From contig JAYFNU010000024.1 of assembly GCA_034933305.1 (NCBI GenBank), forward strand, positions 1 to 64,000: a stretch of 64,000 nt of DNA. The letters run 5' to 3'. A program made the translations under genes and the position numbers. This DNA comes from JAYFNU01 sp034933305. Its GTDB lineage: Bacteria; Bacillota; Clostridia; Oscillospirales; Ruminococcaceae. The notes below the pieces were generated by a model, which was not told the origin of the DNA, did no database searches, and was given only the letters and a program-made list of their open reading frames with translations. This document shows positions 32,746 to 41,378 of the stretch, piece by piece; position 1 is the stretch's first letter; the number at the start of each line of letters is the position of its first letter.

Positions 32746-34332
32746 TTGACGACCGAACAGCAGATCCGACGCAGACGGACGTTTGCGATCATCTCCCACC
32801 CGGACGCGGGCAAAACGACGCTGACCGAAAAGCTGCTGCTTTACGGCGGCGCGATCCAGCTCGCGGGCTCGGTCAAGGGGAAAAAAGCGGCGAAGTTCGC
32901 CGTTTCCGACTGGATGGACATCGAAAAGCAGCGCGGCATCTCCGTCACCTCGTCCGTCATGCAGTTCGAATATGAGAATTACTGCATCAATATCCTCGAT
33001 ACGCCCGGGCATCAGGACTTTTCGGAGGACACCTACCGCACGCTGATGGCTGCGGATTCCGCCGTGATGGTCATCGACGCGAGCAAGGGCGTCGAGAATC
33101 AGACGCGCAAGCTCTTCAAGGTCTGCACGATGCGCCACATCCCGATCTTCACGTTCATCAACAAAATGGACCGCGACGCGCGCAGCCCCTACGAGCTGCT
33201 GCAGCAGATCGAGGACGAGCTCGGCATCTCAACATATCCCGTCAACTGGCCGATCGGCTCCGGGCGCGATTTCAAGGGCGTTTACGACCGCGCAAAGAAA
33301 GAGATCCTCGCCTTTACGGCGGTCGTGGGCGGCCTGCGGGAGGCGAAGGCGACCGAGCTGCAGGTCGACGACCCCGCGCTCGAGTCGCGCCTCGGCCGCG
33401 AGCTGTACGCGACGCTGCGCGACGATCTCGAGCTGCTGGACGGCGCGGGCGACGCCTTCGATCAGGCGCGGGTGAGCCGCGGCGAACTGACGCCCGTCTT
33501 CTTCGGATCGGCGCTGACCAATTTCGGCGTGGAGCCGTTCCTTGAGGATTTTCTGCGCATGACCACGCCGCCGCTGCCGCGCAGCGCCAAGAGCGGTGTC
33601 ATCGATCCGTTCACCGATGATTTTTCGGCGTTCGTTTTCAAGATCCAGGCCAACATGAACAAGCAGCACCGCGACCGCATCGCGTTTATGCGCATCTGCT
33701 CGGGCCGCTTCGACAAGGACATGGAGGTCTACCATGTGCAGGCGGACCGGAAATTCAAGCTCTCACAGCCGCAGCAGATGATGGCAGCCGACCGGGAAGT
33801 CGTCGACGAGGCCTACGCGGGCGACATCATCGGCGTCTTCGATCCCGGCCTTTTCTCCATCGGCGACACGGTGTGCGCGCCGGGAATGAAGGTGGAGTTT
33901 GAAGGGATCCCGACGTTTGCGCCGGAGCATTTTGCGACCGTGTCGCAGAAGGATACCCTCAAGCGCAAGCAGTTCGTCAAGGGCACGACGCAGATCGCGC
34001 AGGAAGGCGCGATCCAGATCTTCCAGCAGCCCAACACGGGCATGGAACACGTCATCGTCGGCGTCGTCGGCGTGCTGCAGTTCGACGTGCTCGAATACCG
34101 CCTCAACAGCGAATACAATGTCGAGATCCGCCGCGAGAACCTGCCGTACCAGTACATCCGCTGGATCGCCGGCGGCGACCTCGACCCCCATGCGCTGGAC
34201 ATCACCTCGGGCACGATGCTCGTGCAGGATATGAAGGGAAATTACCTGCTGCTGTTCTCGAACAGCTGGGGCATCCAGTGGGCGCTCGAACACAACAAAG
34301 GCCTCAAGCTCGCCGAATTCAGCAAAAACTGA
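32746..34332 (+). CDS. prfC: Peptide chain release factor 3 (RF3)
   Basis: A 528-aa translational GTPase of normal RF3 length that recycles RF1/RF2 from the ribosome. GTPase motifs: HPDAGKTT (G1), RGISVTSS (G2), DTPGHQDF (G3), NKMDRD (G4), GSAL (G5), followed by RF3-specific domains with GVVGVLQFDVLEYRL. The start is TTG with GGAAAGGA 7 nt upstream; no ATG or GTG nearby fits. It has its own consensus promoter and a structured leader. Confidence 0.95.
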   Translation: MTTEQQIRRRRTFAIISHPDAGKTTLTEKLLLYGGAIQLAGSVKGKKAAKFAVSDWMDIEKQRGISVTSSVMQFEYENYCINILDTPGHQDFSEDTYRTLMAADSAVMVIDASKGVENQTRKLFKVCTMRHIPIFTFINKMDRDARSPYELLQQIEDELGISTYPVNWPIGSGRDFKGVYDRAKKEILAFTAVVGGLREAKATELQVDDPALESRLGRELYATLRDDLELLDGAGDAFDQARVSRGELTPVFFGSALTNFGVEPFLEDFLRMTTPPLPRSAKSGVIDPFTDDFSAFVFKIQANMNKQHRDRIAFMRICSGRFDKDMEVYHVQADRKFKLSQPQQMMAADREVVDEAYAGDIIGVFDPGLFSIGDTVCAPGMKVEFEGIPTFAPEHFATVSQKDTLKRKQFVKGTTQIAQEGAIQIFQQPNTGMEHVIVGVVGVLQFDVLEYRLNSEYNVEIRRENLPYQYIRWIAGGDLDPHALDITSGTMLVQDMKGNYLLLFSNSWGIQWALEHNKGLKLAEFSKN

Positions 34333-34367
34333 GATATGCAGATCCCGCCGGAAGGCGGGACAGCAAC

Positions 34368-34409
34368 CAGGGACCCGCGGGAACAGATCTCCGCGGGCCC
34401 TGTTTTTTT
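34368..34409 (+). terminator. Terminator of prfC
   Basis: CAGGGACCCGCGGGA pairs with TCCGCGGGCCCTG, followed by TTTTTTT (34403-34409). A smaller hairpin CCCGCC/GGCGGG precedes it at 34344-34359. Confidence 0.9.
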
Positions 34410-34458
34410 CTGGGATCCCACCGCGCCGGGCGCTGAACGAGGCCGGGGGACAGAGCCG

Positions 34459-34491
34459 AAAAAGCTCCCGCCCGCAGCGATGCGGGCGGGA
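34459..34491 (-). terminator. Terminator of the rodA-PBP operon
   Basis: CTCCCGCCCGCA (34464-34475), loop GCGA, TGCGGGCGGGAG (34480-34491); on the minus strand it is followed by CTTTTT. TTTCTTTAC on the plus side makes it weakly bidirectional. Confidence 0.85.
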
Positions 34492-34537
34492 GTTTCTTTA
34501 CTTCTTTTTTGACCGGGCATCGTCGGCGCGCTGCTCC

Positions 34538-35902
34538 TCAGCCGTACACGAGCTCCTGCAGGACGGTATTGGCGACGGCGCCGGCCACGGAAACGCCCCA
34601 GCCGCCGTTTTCCACGAAAACACAGAAAGCGTAGGGGTTCTCCTCGTCGTCAAGAAAGCCGGCGAACCACGCGTGCGGCGTCTCGCCGCTCTCGAGCTCC
34701 GCCGTCCCTGATTTCGCGCAGACGGTCAGATCGGGGAATCGCCAGTCGCCGTAGGCGTTTTCGACATCGTTGCGCATCATGCCGCGGATGACCTCGGCCG
34801 TGGAGGAGGACAGCAGCCGCCTCTTCGCGGAAGTCGCCGTGACGCGCAGCGGAAGACCCGCCGGCGTCGTGATCTTTCCGATGAGGTACGGCTCGACCGC
34901 CCTTCCGCCGTTTGCCACCGCGCCCATCAGGCGGGCAAAGGCGAGGGGATTGACGAGGTCGCGGTATTGTCCGATGCCCGACCAGCCGAGGTTGGCGCTG
35001 CCGACGGGGGCTTCTTCGAAAGCGCCGGCCGCGACGGGGATGCCGTCGATGGAAAAGGAGTCCGTCAGGCCCATGCGCGCCGCATACCGCTGAAGCGTGG
35101 CGCCGCCGAGCTCGAGCGCCAGCTCGGAGAATGCGCAGTTGCAGGAATCGGCGAGCGCGCCGTAGATGTCGATCGTGCCGTGCGTGCCGCTGCAGTTGAT
35201 CGTCTCGCCGGCGATCTCGGTGCTGCCCTCGCAGGTAAACTGACGCGAGAAGAGATCGTCGATGTTCTCGATGGCCGCCGCGAGCGTCACGATCTTGAAG
35301 ATCGAGCCGGGCGTGAAGGTCGAGGAGATCGCGCGGTTGATGTAGGCGCCGTCGTAGCGCGCGTCGCCTTCCTTGATCTCCGGCGGATCGGCCGGGTCGA
35401 AGCCCGGGGCGCTGACCATGCAGACGACGGCGCCCGTCTTATAATTGTACACGACGACGGCGCCCTTGCGCCCGCCGAGCGCATTGAGCGCCGCGGCGCA
35501 GGCGTCGCTGTCGAGCGTGAGATAGAGATCGTTTCCCTGGCCCGTGCGGGAATAGGCCCCGTTCACGAAATCGTACCCGATGAGGTCGGTCGCATGGGAG
35601 GTGAGCATGCCCGTCCCGATATTGCCCTGCGCGTCGCCGACGACGTGCAGCGTCGCCCGGCGGATCGTGTAGTCGTCGCTGAAAACGCGGCCGCCGTCTT
35701 CGACACCCGAGAGCATTTCCCCTTCGGCGTCGTAGACGGAGCCGGTCGTCAGAATGCCGTTTGTGTAGGCGTGGCTGTTGACGGCGAACGTGACCCAATC
35801 CCCGCCGTCGACCGCGTACTTGACAAGATAGATCCCGTAGCCCGTCAAAAACAGCGCAAGAATGAGCAGGGACGCGATCGTGCGCCTGTAGATCCGTTTC
35901 AT
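34538..35902 (-). CDS. Class B penicillin-binding protein (transpeptidase)
   Basis: A 454-aa peptidoglycan transpeptidase with an N-terminal membrane anchor (about 8-28). Catalytic motifs: SxxK as Ser200-Ile-Phe-Lys203, SxN as Ser253-Cys-Asn255, and KSG at 397-399. It is shorter than FtsI/PBP2 (usually 600-700 aa) and lacks most of the pedestal dimerisation domain, like the PbpA/PbpI-type partners of RodA. The ATG overlaps the stop of the FHA-FtsW gene (ATGA) with GAGGAGG upstream, so the two proteins are made together and probably form a glycosyltransferase-transpeptidase pair. Confidence 0.9.
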   Translation of the reverse strand: MKRIYRRTIASLLILALFLTGYGIYLVKYAVDGGDWVTFAVNSHAYTNGILTTGSVYDAEGEMLSGVEDGGRVFSDDYTIRRATLHVVGDAQGNIGTGMLTSHATDLIGYDFVNGAYSRTGQGNDLYLTLDSDACAAALNALGGRKGAVVVYNYKTGAVVCMVSAPGFDPADPPEIKEGDARYDGAYINRAISSTFTPGSIFKIVTLAAAIENIDDLFSRQFTCEGSTEIAGETINCSGTHGTIDIYGALADSCNCAFSELALELGGATLQRYAARMGLTDSFSIDGIPVAAGAFEEAPVGSANLGWSGIGQYRDLVNPLAFARLMGAVANGGRAVEPYLIGKITTPAGLPLRVTATSAKRRLLSSSTAEVIRGMMRNDVENAYGDWRFPDLTVCAKSGTAELESGETPHAWFAGFLDDEENPYAFCVFVENGGWGVSVAGAVANTVLQELVYG

Positions 35903-37686
35903 TCCGCTTCCTCCTCTTCCTGCGCGGCGTCCCGGAGAATGGAATGCTGCAGCCGCGTCGCGAAGCTGGCATTCTGTCTCGTATCGACCGCCTTCACGAA
36001 CGCGAGCAGCCCGAAGCTGGACAGCAGACTCGACCCGCCGTTCGAAACGAAGGGGAATGTGACGCCGGTGAGCGGCAGCAGATCGACCGAGCCGAGCACG
36101 TTGAGCGCCATCTGAAACAGCAGCATGCTCGTCGCGGCGCACGCGGCGATCGAATAGAAGGAGGAACGGGCGGCCGCGGTGCTTTTCACGGCGAAAACGC
36201 ACAGCGCGCACAGGCAGGCGATGGCGAGCGTGGCGATGAGCAGCCCCTGTTCCTCGCAGACCATGCCGAACACGAGATCCGTGTCGGCGGCGGGGATGGT
36301 CTTGAGCCACCCGTTGCCCGCACCGACGCCGAACAGCCCGCCGCTCGCGGCGGCGCACATGGTACGGGTCTGCTGAAAGCCGCCCTCGTGCGCGTAATCC
36401 CACGCGTGCAGCCACGTCGCAAAGCGCGCGGCGATGTAGGGCTTGAATTTCAGGACAATGAGACCGGCGAAGCCGGCCGCCGCCGTGATGAGCGAGACGG
36501 TGCCGAGGCTGCCGGAGCGAAGATAGACGACCACGAGAAAGGCGACGAAAAAGATGATGACGGCGCCGAAATCGTTCATGTAGGCGAGCAGGCCCGCGCA
36601 CATGGCCGTAAGCACGAGGTACAGCACGAGATTCCGCCGCGCAAAAAGGCGCTCAAGCGTCGTCGACCCGGCAAAGACGAAGGCGAGCTTCGACAGCTCG
36701 GAAGGCTGAAAGGATACGCCGCCGATATAGACCCAGTTGAGAGCGCCGTAGATCGTGCGCCCGGCGAGAATGCCGAACAGCAGCAGCCCGACGGCCGCCG
36801 CCGCCATGGGCCAGCGCAGCGCGCAGGCGAACCGCAGATCCCGCAGGCACCAGCAAAGACAGATGTAAATCGTCAGCCCGAGAAGAAAGGCGACAAACTG
36901 CTTGACGAGTCCGCCCGGCTCGGAGGAGGCGGTGACGGACATGCCGACGCAGGACAGGAAAAAAGCGATAAAATCGATCTCAAAGCCGGTCCGGCGGAAG
37001 ACGCGGAAAACGGCGAAATAGATCCACATGACCGCGCTCATGCAGAAAAAAGTGAGGAGGATCGCCCAGGTGAATTCATCGAGAGACGTCAGCGACAGCT
37101 GCGTCGCCATGACGAGCTGGAAGACCGTCAGGGTGTACAGCGTCAGCGACGGCTTGATCTCGCGGCCGGGGCGCGTGCGGCTTTCGCTGCGGCGCTCTTC
37201 CTCCGGGCTCAGCGGCACCAGACGAAGCACCTCGCCGCCGACGGAGAAGGTGTCGCCGACGCGGATCTTCGTGCGCTCCTCGGGCACCAGCGGCACATCC
37301 CCGCAGGTGACGCCGTTGCGGGAGTTGAGATCGGTCAGCGTCCAGCCTTCCTCCGTGCGGATGAGCGCGGCGTGGCTGCGGGAAACGGCGGGGGAGTCGA
37401 TGACGATGTCGCTGTTTTTCGAGCGCCCGATGACGTTTTCCCAGTGAAGGACCGGGATGTGCGCCCCGGTCTTCGGCACGTCGATAAACGCCCACGTCTC
37501 ATACTCCCGCCGCCCGCCGAGCAGCGACCAGATGCAGCGCACGACGATGACCAGCGCGAGGATGGCGAGCGATATGCGCGCGCACATGATATAGTATGAA
37601 TAAAAGCCGGCATGCTCGGACGCAAAACGAACCAGCGCTTCGCGGGCGGCCGTCGGGTCGGGAACCAGATTCCAGATCGCTTCCAA
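35899..37686 (-). CDS. FHA domain fused to FtsW/RodA/SpoVE-family glycosyltransferase
   Basis: About 595 aa. One N-terminal helix (about 38-56) is followed by a cytoplasmic FHA domain (about 77-160; GRSKNSDIVI, SRSH, NSRNG intact) and then ten or so SEDS helices with NWVYIGGVSFQPSELSKLAF and PLTGVTFPFVSNGGSSLL. SEDS proteins polymerise lipid II glycan; the FHA domain would bind phosphothreonine, hinting at Ser/Thr-kinase control. The TTG at 37686 is preferred (GAGGG 8 nt upstream); TTG at 37701 is the alternative. Upstream promoter at 37779-37807. Confidence 0.9.
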   Translation of the reverse strand: MEAIWNLVPDPTAAREALVRFASEHAGFYSYYIMCARISLAILALVIVVRCIWSLLGGRREYETWAFIDVPKTGAHIPVLHWENVIGRSKNSDIVIDSPAVSRSHAALIRTEEGWTLTDLNSRNGVTCGDVPLVPEERTKIRVGDTFSVGGEVLRLVPLSPEEERRSESRTRPGREIKPSLTLYTLTVFQLVMATQLSLTSLDEFTWAILLTFFCMSAVMWIYFAVFRVFRRTGFEIDFIAFFLSCVGMSVTASSEPGGLVKQFVAFLLGLTIYICLCWCLRDLRFACALRWPMAAAAVGLLLFGILAGRTIYGALNWVYIGGVSFQPSELSKLAFVFAGSTTLERLFARRNLVLYLVLTAMCAGLLAYMNDFGAVIIFFVAFLVVVYLRSGSLGTVSLITAAAGFAGLIVLKFKPYIAARFATWLHAWDYAHEGGFQQTRTMCAAASGGLFGVGAGNGWLKTIPAADTDLVFGMVCEEQGLLIATLAIACLCALCVFAVKSTAAARSSFYSIAACAATSMLLFQMALNVLGSVDLLPLTGVTFPFVSNGGSSLLSSFGLLAFVKAVDTRQNASFATRLQHSILRDAAQEEEEAE

Positions 37687-37778
37687 GGCAGAAACCCTCA
37701 ATCATGTGTTGATGTCGATCAATGATGAAACGAATCCGCGCGCCCGAATGCTTCAACATCGCCGGGCACGCTCTCGGT

Positions 37779-37807
37779 ATTATAGCATGCCGCGCAAGAA
37801 CAAGCAA
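37779..37807 (-). promoter_or_regulatory. Sigma-A promoter of the FHA-FtsW/PBP operon
   Basis: Minus strand: TTGCTT (complement of 37802-37807), 17-nt spacer, TATAAT (complement of 37779-37784) preceded by TGC (extended -10). Confidence 0.85.
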
Positions 37808-37835
37808 AACGGGCGCGCCCGGACCGCCCGCGCGG

Positions 37836-37851
37836 GAAACGATTGCGTTTC
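37836..37851. promoter_or_regulatory. Palindrome GAAACG-ATTG-CGTTTC upstream of rpiR
   Basis: Perfect 6-bp arms with a 4-nt centre. Its AAACGATTGC core (37837-37846) is identical to 22514-22523 at uxaC, so it could be a cre-like site for a LacI/CcpA-type regulator in the shared rpiR/FHA-FtsW intergenic region. Confidence 0.45.
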
Positions 37852-37861
37852 GCCGGAGCGT

Positions 37862-37882
37862 GTGTTACTATAAATGTAACAC
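37862..37882 (+). promoter_or_regulatory. Operator-like palindrome over the rpiR -10 region
   Basis: GTGTTAC-TATAAAT-GTAACAC: perfect 7-nt arms with a -10-like TATAAA in the centre. GTTAC occurs again at about 37894-37898, and the related palindrome GTAACG-CC-CGTTAC lies at 38681-38694. Probable binding site of the RpiR protein (autoregulation). Confidence 0.65.
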
Positions 37883-37913
37883 GTTAAAAACTCTGTTACG
37901 CGGAGGCCGCCGT

Positions 37914-38684
37914 ATGGATTTTTATCAGCTGACCAGCGAAAAGGCGCAGTATCTGTCGTCCACAGAAAAGGCGATCCTGAACTTTGTGACGCGCAATCTC
38001 CAGCTCGTCAAACGCATGAGCATCCGCGAGCTCGCCGCCGACTGCTACGTGTCGACGACCACCATCCTGCGCTTTGTGCGCAAAATGGGCTTCGCGGGCT
38101 ACGCCGAATTCCAGGACGTCGTCTGCCGGACGGAGGAGCAGTCCCGAAAGCTCACGATCCCCGATATCGTGCAGAAAGAGAATTACCGGGACAGCTATTT
38201 AAAGAACGTCATCGAGGCGGTCAAGGTCATCACCGACGAAAAGATCGAAAAGTTCGACCAGATCATGATGCGCTACCCGAAAATTTTCATTCTCGCCGAG
38301 GGCATGAGCGCGGAAGTGGCCAATTACTTTTACCGCCTGTTCAAGGTCATCGGCTACGACGTCGAGCTGCCGCGCAAGGATTACGAGCTGCGGTCCGTCG
38401 AACGGCGCATCAAGCGGGAGGACGTCCTGCTCGTGCTCTCCTATTCCGGCGACAACGCGGAGGTCGTGCGGCAGATCGAGCACATCTTCACCTATTCGAC
38501 GCCCACGATCATCTCGGTCACGCGCGCGGACAACAACGTCATCCAGAATATGAGCGATCTCAACTTCTATTTTTTTGCGGACGAGATCAGCTACGAGGGA
38601 AAGGACATCACCTCGCGCTGCGGCATGATCGCCATCCTCGAGACGCTCCTGTACAAGCGGATGACCCGCCACCCCCCTGTGTAA
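37914..38684 (+). CDS. RpiR-family (HTH plus SIS) transcriptional regulator
   Basis: A 256-aa regulator: N-terminal HTH (MSIRELAADCYVSTTTILRF, about 35-54) and C-terminal SIS domain (about 115-250; FILAEGMSAEVANYFYRLF, LVLSYSGDNAEVV). SIS domains usually bind sugar phosphates, but here the downstream operon is for agmatine. The start is set by CGGAGG. Palindromes at its promoter and at its own stop codon suggest it controls itself and the aguA operon. Confidence 0.9.
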   Translation: MDFYQLTSEKAQYLSSTEKAILNFVTRNLQLVKRMSIRELAADCYVSTTTILRFVRKMGFAGYAEFQDVVCRTEEQSRKLTIPDIVQKENYRDSYLKNVIEAVKVITDEKIEKFDQIMMRYPKIFILAEGMSAEVANYFYRLFKVIGYDVELPRKDYELRSVERRIKREDVLLVLSYSGDNAEVVRQIEHIFTYSTPTIISVTRADNNVIQNMSDLNFYFFADEISYEGKDITSRCGMIAILETLLYKRMTRHPPV

Positions 38685-38733
38685 CGCCCGTTACGCCATA
38701 TGGAACAACCGCCGAATTTTCACATAGCGTTAC
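38681..38733 (+). promoter_or_regulatory. GTAAC/GTTAC operator cluster before aguA
   Basis: GTAACG-CC-CGTTAC (38681-38694) is a perfect palindrome that includes the rpiR stop codon; a further GTTAC lies at 38729-38733. Same half-site as the palindrome at 37862-37882. Confidence 0.6.
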
Positions 38734-38738
38734 AGAAC

Positions 38739-38774
38739 GGCCCCAGACTCTTTCGTCGGGGGCCGCTTTATTTT
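38739..38774 (+). terminator. Terminator or attenuator between rpiR and aguA
   Basis: GGCCCC (38739-38744) and GGGGCC (38759-38764) form a stem followed by GCTTTATTTT; TATAAT at 38774-38779 directly downstream may be the -10 of an aguA promoter, though no good -35 is seen. Confidence 0.6.
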
Positions 38775-38833
38775 ATAATGAATTCAGCGAAAAGCATAAA
38801 TTTTCAGCGCACCGCAGAAAGGAATGATCAAAA

Positions 38834-39931
38834 ATGGCAAAACGTATCGAGGGCACGACCCCCCGGCAGGACGGATACCGCATGCCCGGCGAGTTCGAGC
38901 CCCAGAAACAGATCTGGATGCTGTGGCCCGAGCGGCCGGACAACTGGCGCGACGGGGCAAAACCCGCGCAGAAGGTCTACGCGGACGTCGCGAAGGCGAT
39001 CAGCCGCTTTGAACCGGTCACGATGTGCGTGTCTCCCGCGCAGTACACCAACTGCCGCAACGTGCTGCCGCCCGAGATCCGCGTCGTCGAAATGACCAGC
39101 AACGACGCCTGGATCCGCGACTGCGGGCCGACCTTCCTCGTGAACGGCAAGGGCGGCGTGCGGGCGATCGACTGGGACTTCAACGCCTGGGGCGGGCTTT
39201 ACGACGGGCTCTATTTCCCGTGGGATCAGGATCAGCTCGTGGCGCAGAAGCTGTGCGAGATCGAGAATACGGACACCTACCGCACGCCGGGCTTCGTGCT
39301 CGAGGGCGGCTCGATCCATGTCGACGGCGAAGGCACGCTGCTCACGACGAAGATGTGCCTGCTGTCCCCGGGGCGCAACCCTTCGATGTCGCAGGATGAA
39401 ATCGAAGCGAAGCTGAAGGATTACCTCAATCTCGACAAGATCGTCTGGATCACCGACGGCATCGACCCGGCGGAGACCGACGGCCATGTCGACGACGTCG
39501 CCTGCTTCATCCGCCCCGGAGAGGTGGCCTGCATCTGGACGGACGACCCCGAGAATCCTTTCTACCGCGAAGCGCAGCAGGCCTATAGGGAGCTGTCCGA
39601 AGCGACCGACGCGAAAGGCCGCAGGCTCAAGGTCCACAAGCTGTGCCTGACGAAGAATCCCTGCTATCTGCGCGGCGCGTCGACCATCGACTCGGTCGAG
39701 GGGAGCATGCCCCGCGAGGACGGCGAGATCGCCATCGCCTCCTATATGAATTTCCTGATCGTCAACGGCGGCATCATTCTGCCGCAGTACGGCGACGAAA
39801 ACGACGCGCTCGCCGTCCGCCAGGTGCAGGAGATGTTCCCGGACCGCGAGGTCGTTGGCGTCCGGACCGAAGAAGTCGCCTTCGGCGGCGGCAATATCCA
39901 TTGCATCACGCAGCAGCAGCCGAGGGGCTGA
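38834..39931 (+). CDS. aguA: Agmatine deiminase
   Basis: A 365-aa enzyme of normal length converting agmatine to N-carbamoylputrescine plus ammonia. Active-site parts: SNDAWIRDCGPTF, ETDGHVDDVACFI (catalytic His) and the C-terminal GGGNIHCITQQQP with nucleophile Cys357. Ribosome site AAAGGA. First enzyme of the operon that also holds putrescine carbamoyltransferase and carbamate kinase, the complete ATP-yielding agmatine route. Confidence 0.96.
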   Translation: MAKRIEGTTPRQDGYRMPGEFEPQKQIWMLWPERPDNWRDGAKPAQKVYADVAKAISRFEPVTMCVSPAQYTNCRNVLPPEIRVVEMTSNDAWIRDCGPTFLVNGKGGVRAIDWDFNAWGGLYDGLYFPWDQDQLVAQKLCEIENTDTYRTPGFVLEGGSIHVDGEGTLLTTKMCLLSPGRNPSMSQDEIEAKLKDYLNLDKIVWITDGIDPAETDGHVDDVACFIRPGEVACIWTDDPENPFYREAQQAYRELSEATDAKGRRLKVHKLCLTKNPCYLRGASTIDSVEGSMPREDGEIAIASYMNFLIVNGGIILPQYGDENDALAVRQVQEMFPDREVVGVRTEEVAFGGGNIHCITQQQPRG

Positions 39932-39974
39932 CCCGCGGCCGCTTACAAACAATTTAATGAGAGAGGAATCATCT

Positions 39975-41324
39975 ATGGGAAACAAAGTCAGCCTGACAAA
40001 AACCGTTCTGTTTACGGTGTGCAGCATCCTCGTTCTCGACTCGTTCGTTTCTCCCGCGATCATCGGCGTGTCCTCGATCACCATCTGGATCCTCACGGCC
40101 ATCGTCTTCTTCATCCCGTACGGCCTGCTGTCCGCCGAGCTCGGCAGCACCTATCCCGACGACGGCGGCATCACGAGCTGGGTCGGCCGCGCGTTCGGCG
40201 AATTTCCGGGCGTGCTCGTCGGCTGGATGTACTGGGTCAACGTCGCCTTCTGGATGCCCGCCGTCTTCACGGCCTTCTCCGGATGGCTCAACCTCGCGAT
40301 CTTCCCCAATATGAGCACTTTCTGGATGGCGGCGATCGCGATCCTCATGTGCTGGGTCGTCGTCTACATCGGCGTTCGCGGCATCGAGCTGTCCGTGACG
40401 GTCTCGAGCATCATGGCGGTCATCAAGATGGCCATCCTCGTCATCTTCGGCTTTATGGGCGTCGCCTACGGCATCAAGAACGGCCTCGCCAACGACTTCT
40501 CGATCGCCAACTGGGTCCCCAGCTGGGACAATACGATCATCTATGTCGCGGCCATCGTCTACAATCTGCTCGGCTTTGAGCTCATCGGCTCGATCGGCTC
40601 GAAGATCGAGGATCCGAAGCACACCGTTCCCAAAATGACCATCATCGCCGGCGTTGCGATCACCTTCCTGTACGCTTTCGGCACCTTCGGCGTGCTGGCG
40701 GCCATCCCGGCGGAAAACGTCGACGAGGTCGACGGCTTCGTGTACGCGCTGCAGGAGCTGTGCACGGTCTTCGGACCCGCGCAGATGCCGATCTTCTACA
40801 TCCTCATCGTCCTCGCCATCCTCACGCTCGTCGCGAACATGATCACCTGGACGCTCGGCGCAAACGAATCCTTCATGGGCGCGGGCCTCGACAAGCGCTC
40901 GAAGCTTCTCGCGCACCGCAGCAAGAAGTTCGGGACGGCCGACAATCTCTATTACATCATGGGCGCGATCTCGACCGTGCTCATCATCCTCAACTACACG
41001 CTCTCCGGCGACGCCAACGACATCTTCTGGGCGCTGTTCTCCTTCTCGTCGATCGTGTTCATGCTCAACTATCTGTTCATGTTCCCGGCGGCGCTCAAGC
41101 TGAAGTACACCGACAAGACCCCGCGCCAGTATGCGGTGCCCGGCGGGAAGGCCGGCATGTGGATCTGCTGCGTGCTCTGCTTCGTCTTTGTCGCGCTCGC
41201 CTGCTATTTCCTCATCGACTGGGACACGAGCGGCTACGTCTTCTGGATGGAGCTCATCGGCATCCTGCTGACGGTAGCCGTGGGCGTCCTGCTGTATTAC
41301 TCCGGCAAGAAAAAATCGGCGTGA
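39975..41324 (+). CDS. APC-family permease, probable agmatine/putrescine exchanger
   Basis: A 449-aa protein with about twelve helices and the APC-family openings SPAIIGVSSITIWIL and ELGSTYPDDGGITSWVGRAF. Position between aguA and ptcA suggests exchange of external agmatine for internal putrescine, as AguD does; the sequence alone cannot separate this from other amino-acid or amine permeases. Ribosome site GAGAGGA. Confidence 0.8.
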   Translation: MGNKVSLTKTVLFTVCSILVLDSFVSPAIIGVSSITIWILTAIVFFIPYGLLSAELGSTYPDDGGITSWVGRAFGEFPGVLVGWMYWVNVAFWMPAVFTAFSGWLNLAIFPNMSTFWMAAIAILMCWVVVYIGVRGIELSVTVSSIMAVIKMAILVIFGFMGVAYGIKNGLANDFSIANWVPSWDNTIIYVAAIVYNLLGFELIGSIGSKIEDPKHTVPKMTIIAGVAITFLYAFGTFGVLAAIPAENVDEVDGFVYALQELCTVFGPAQMPIFYILIVLAILTLVANMITWTLGANESFMGAGLDKRSKLLAHRSKKFGTADNLYYIMGAISTVLIILNYTLSGDANDIFWALFSFSSIVFMLNYLFMFPAALKLKYTDKTPRQYAVPGGKAGMWICCVLCFVFVALACYFLIDWDTSGYVFWMELIGILLTVAVGVLLYYSGKKKSA

Positions 41325-41378
41325 CGGCGCGCTTTTATCCGGCGATTTCGCCTCCGGCATAAGAAAGGGAAGATCCGC

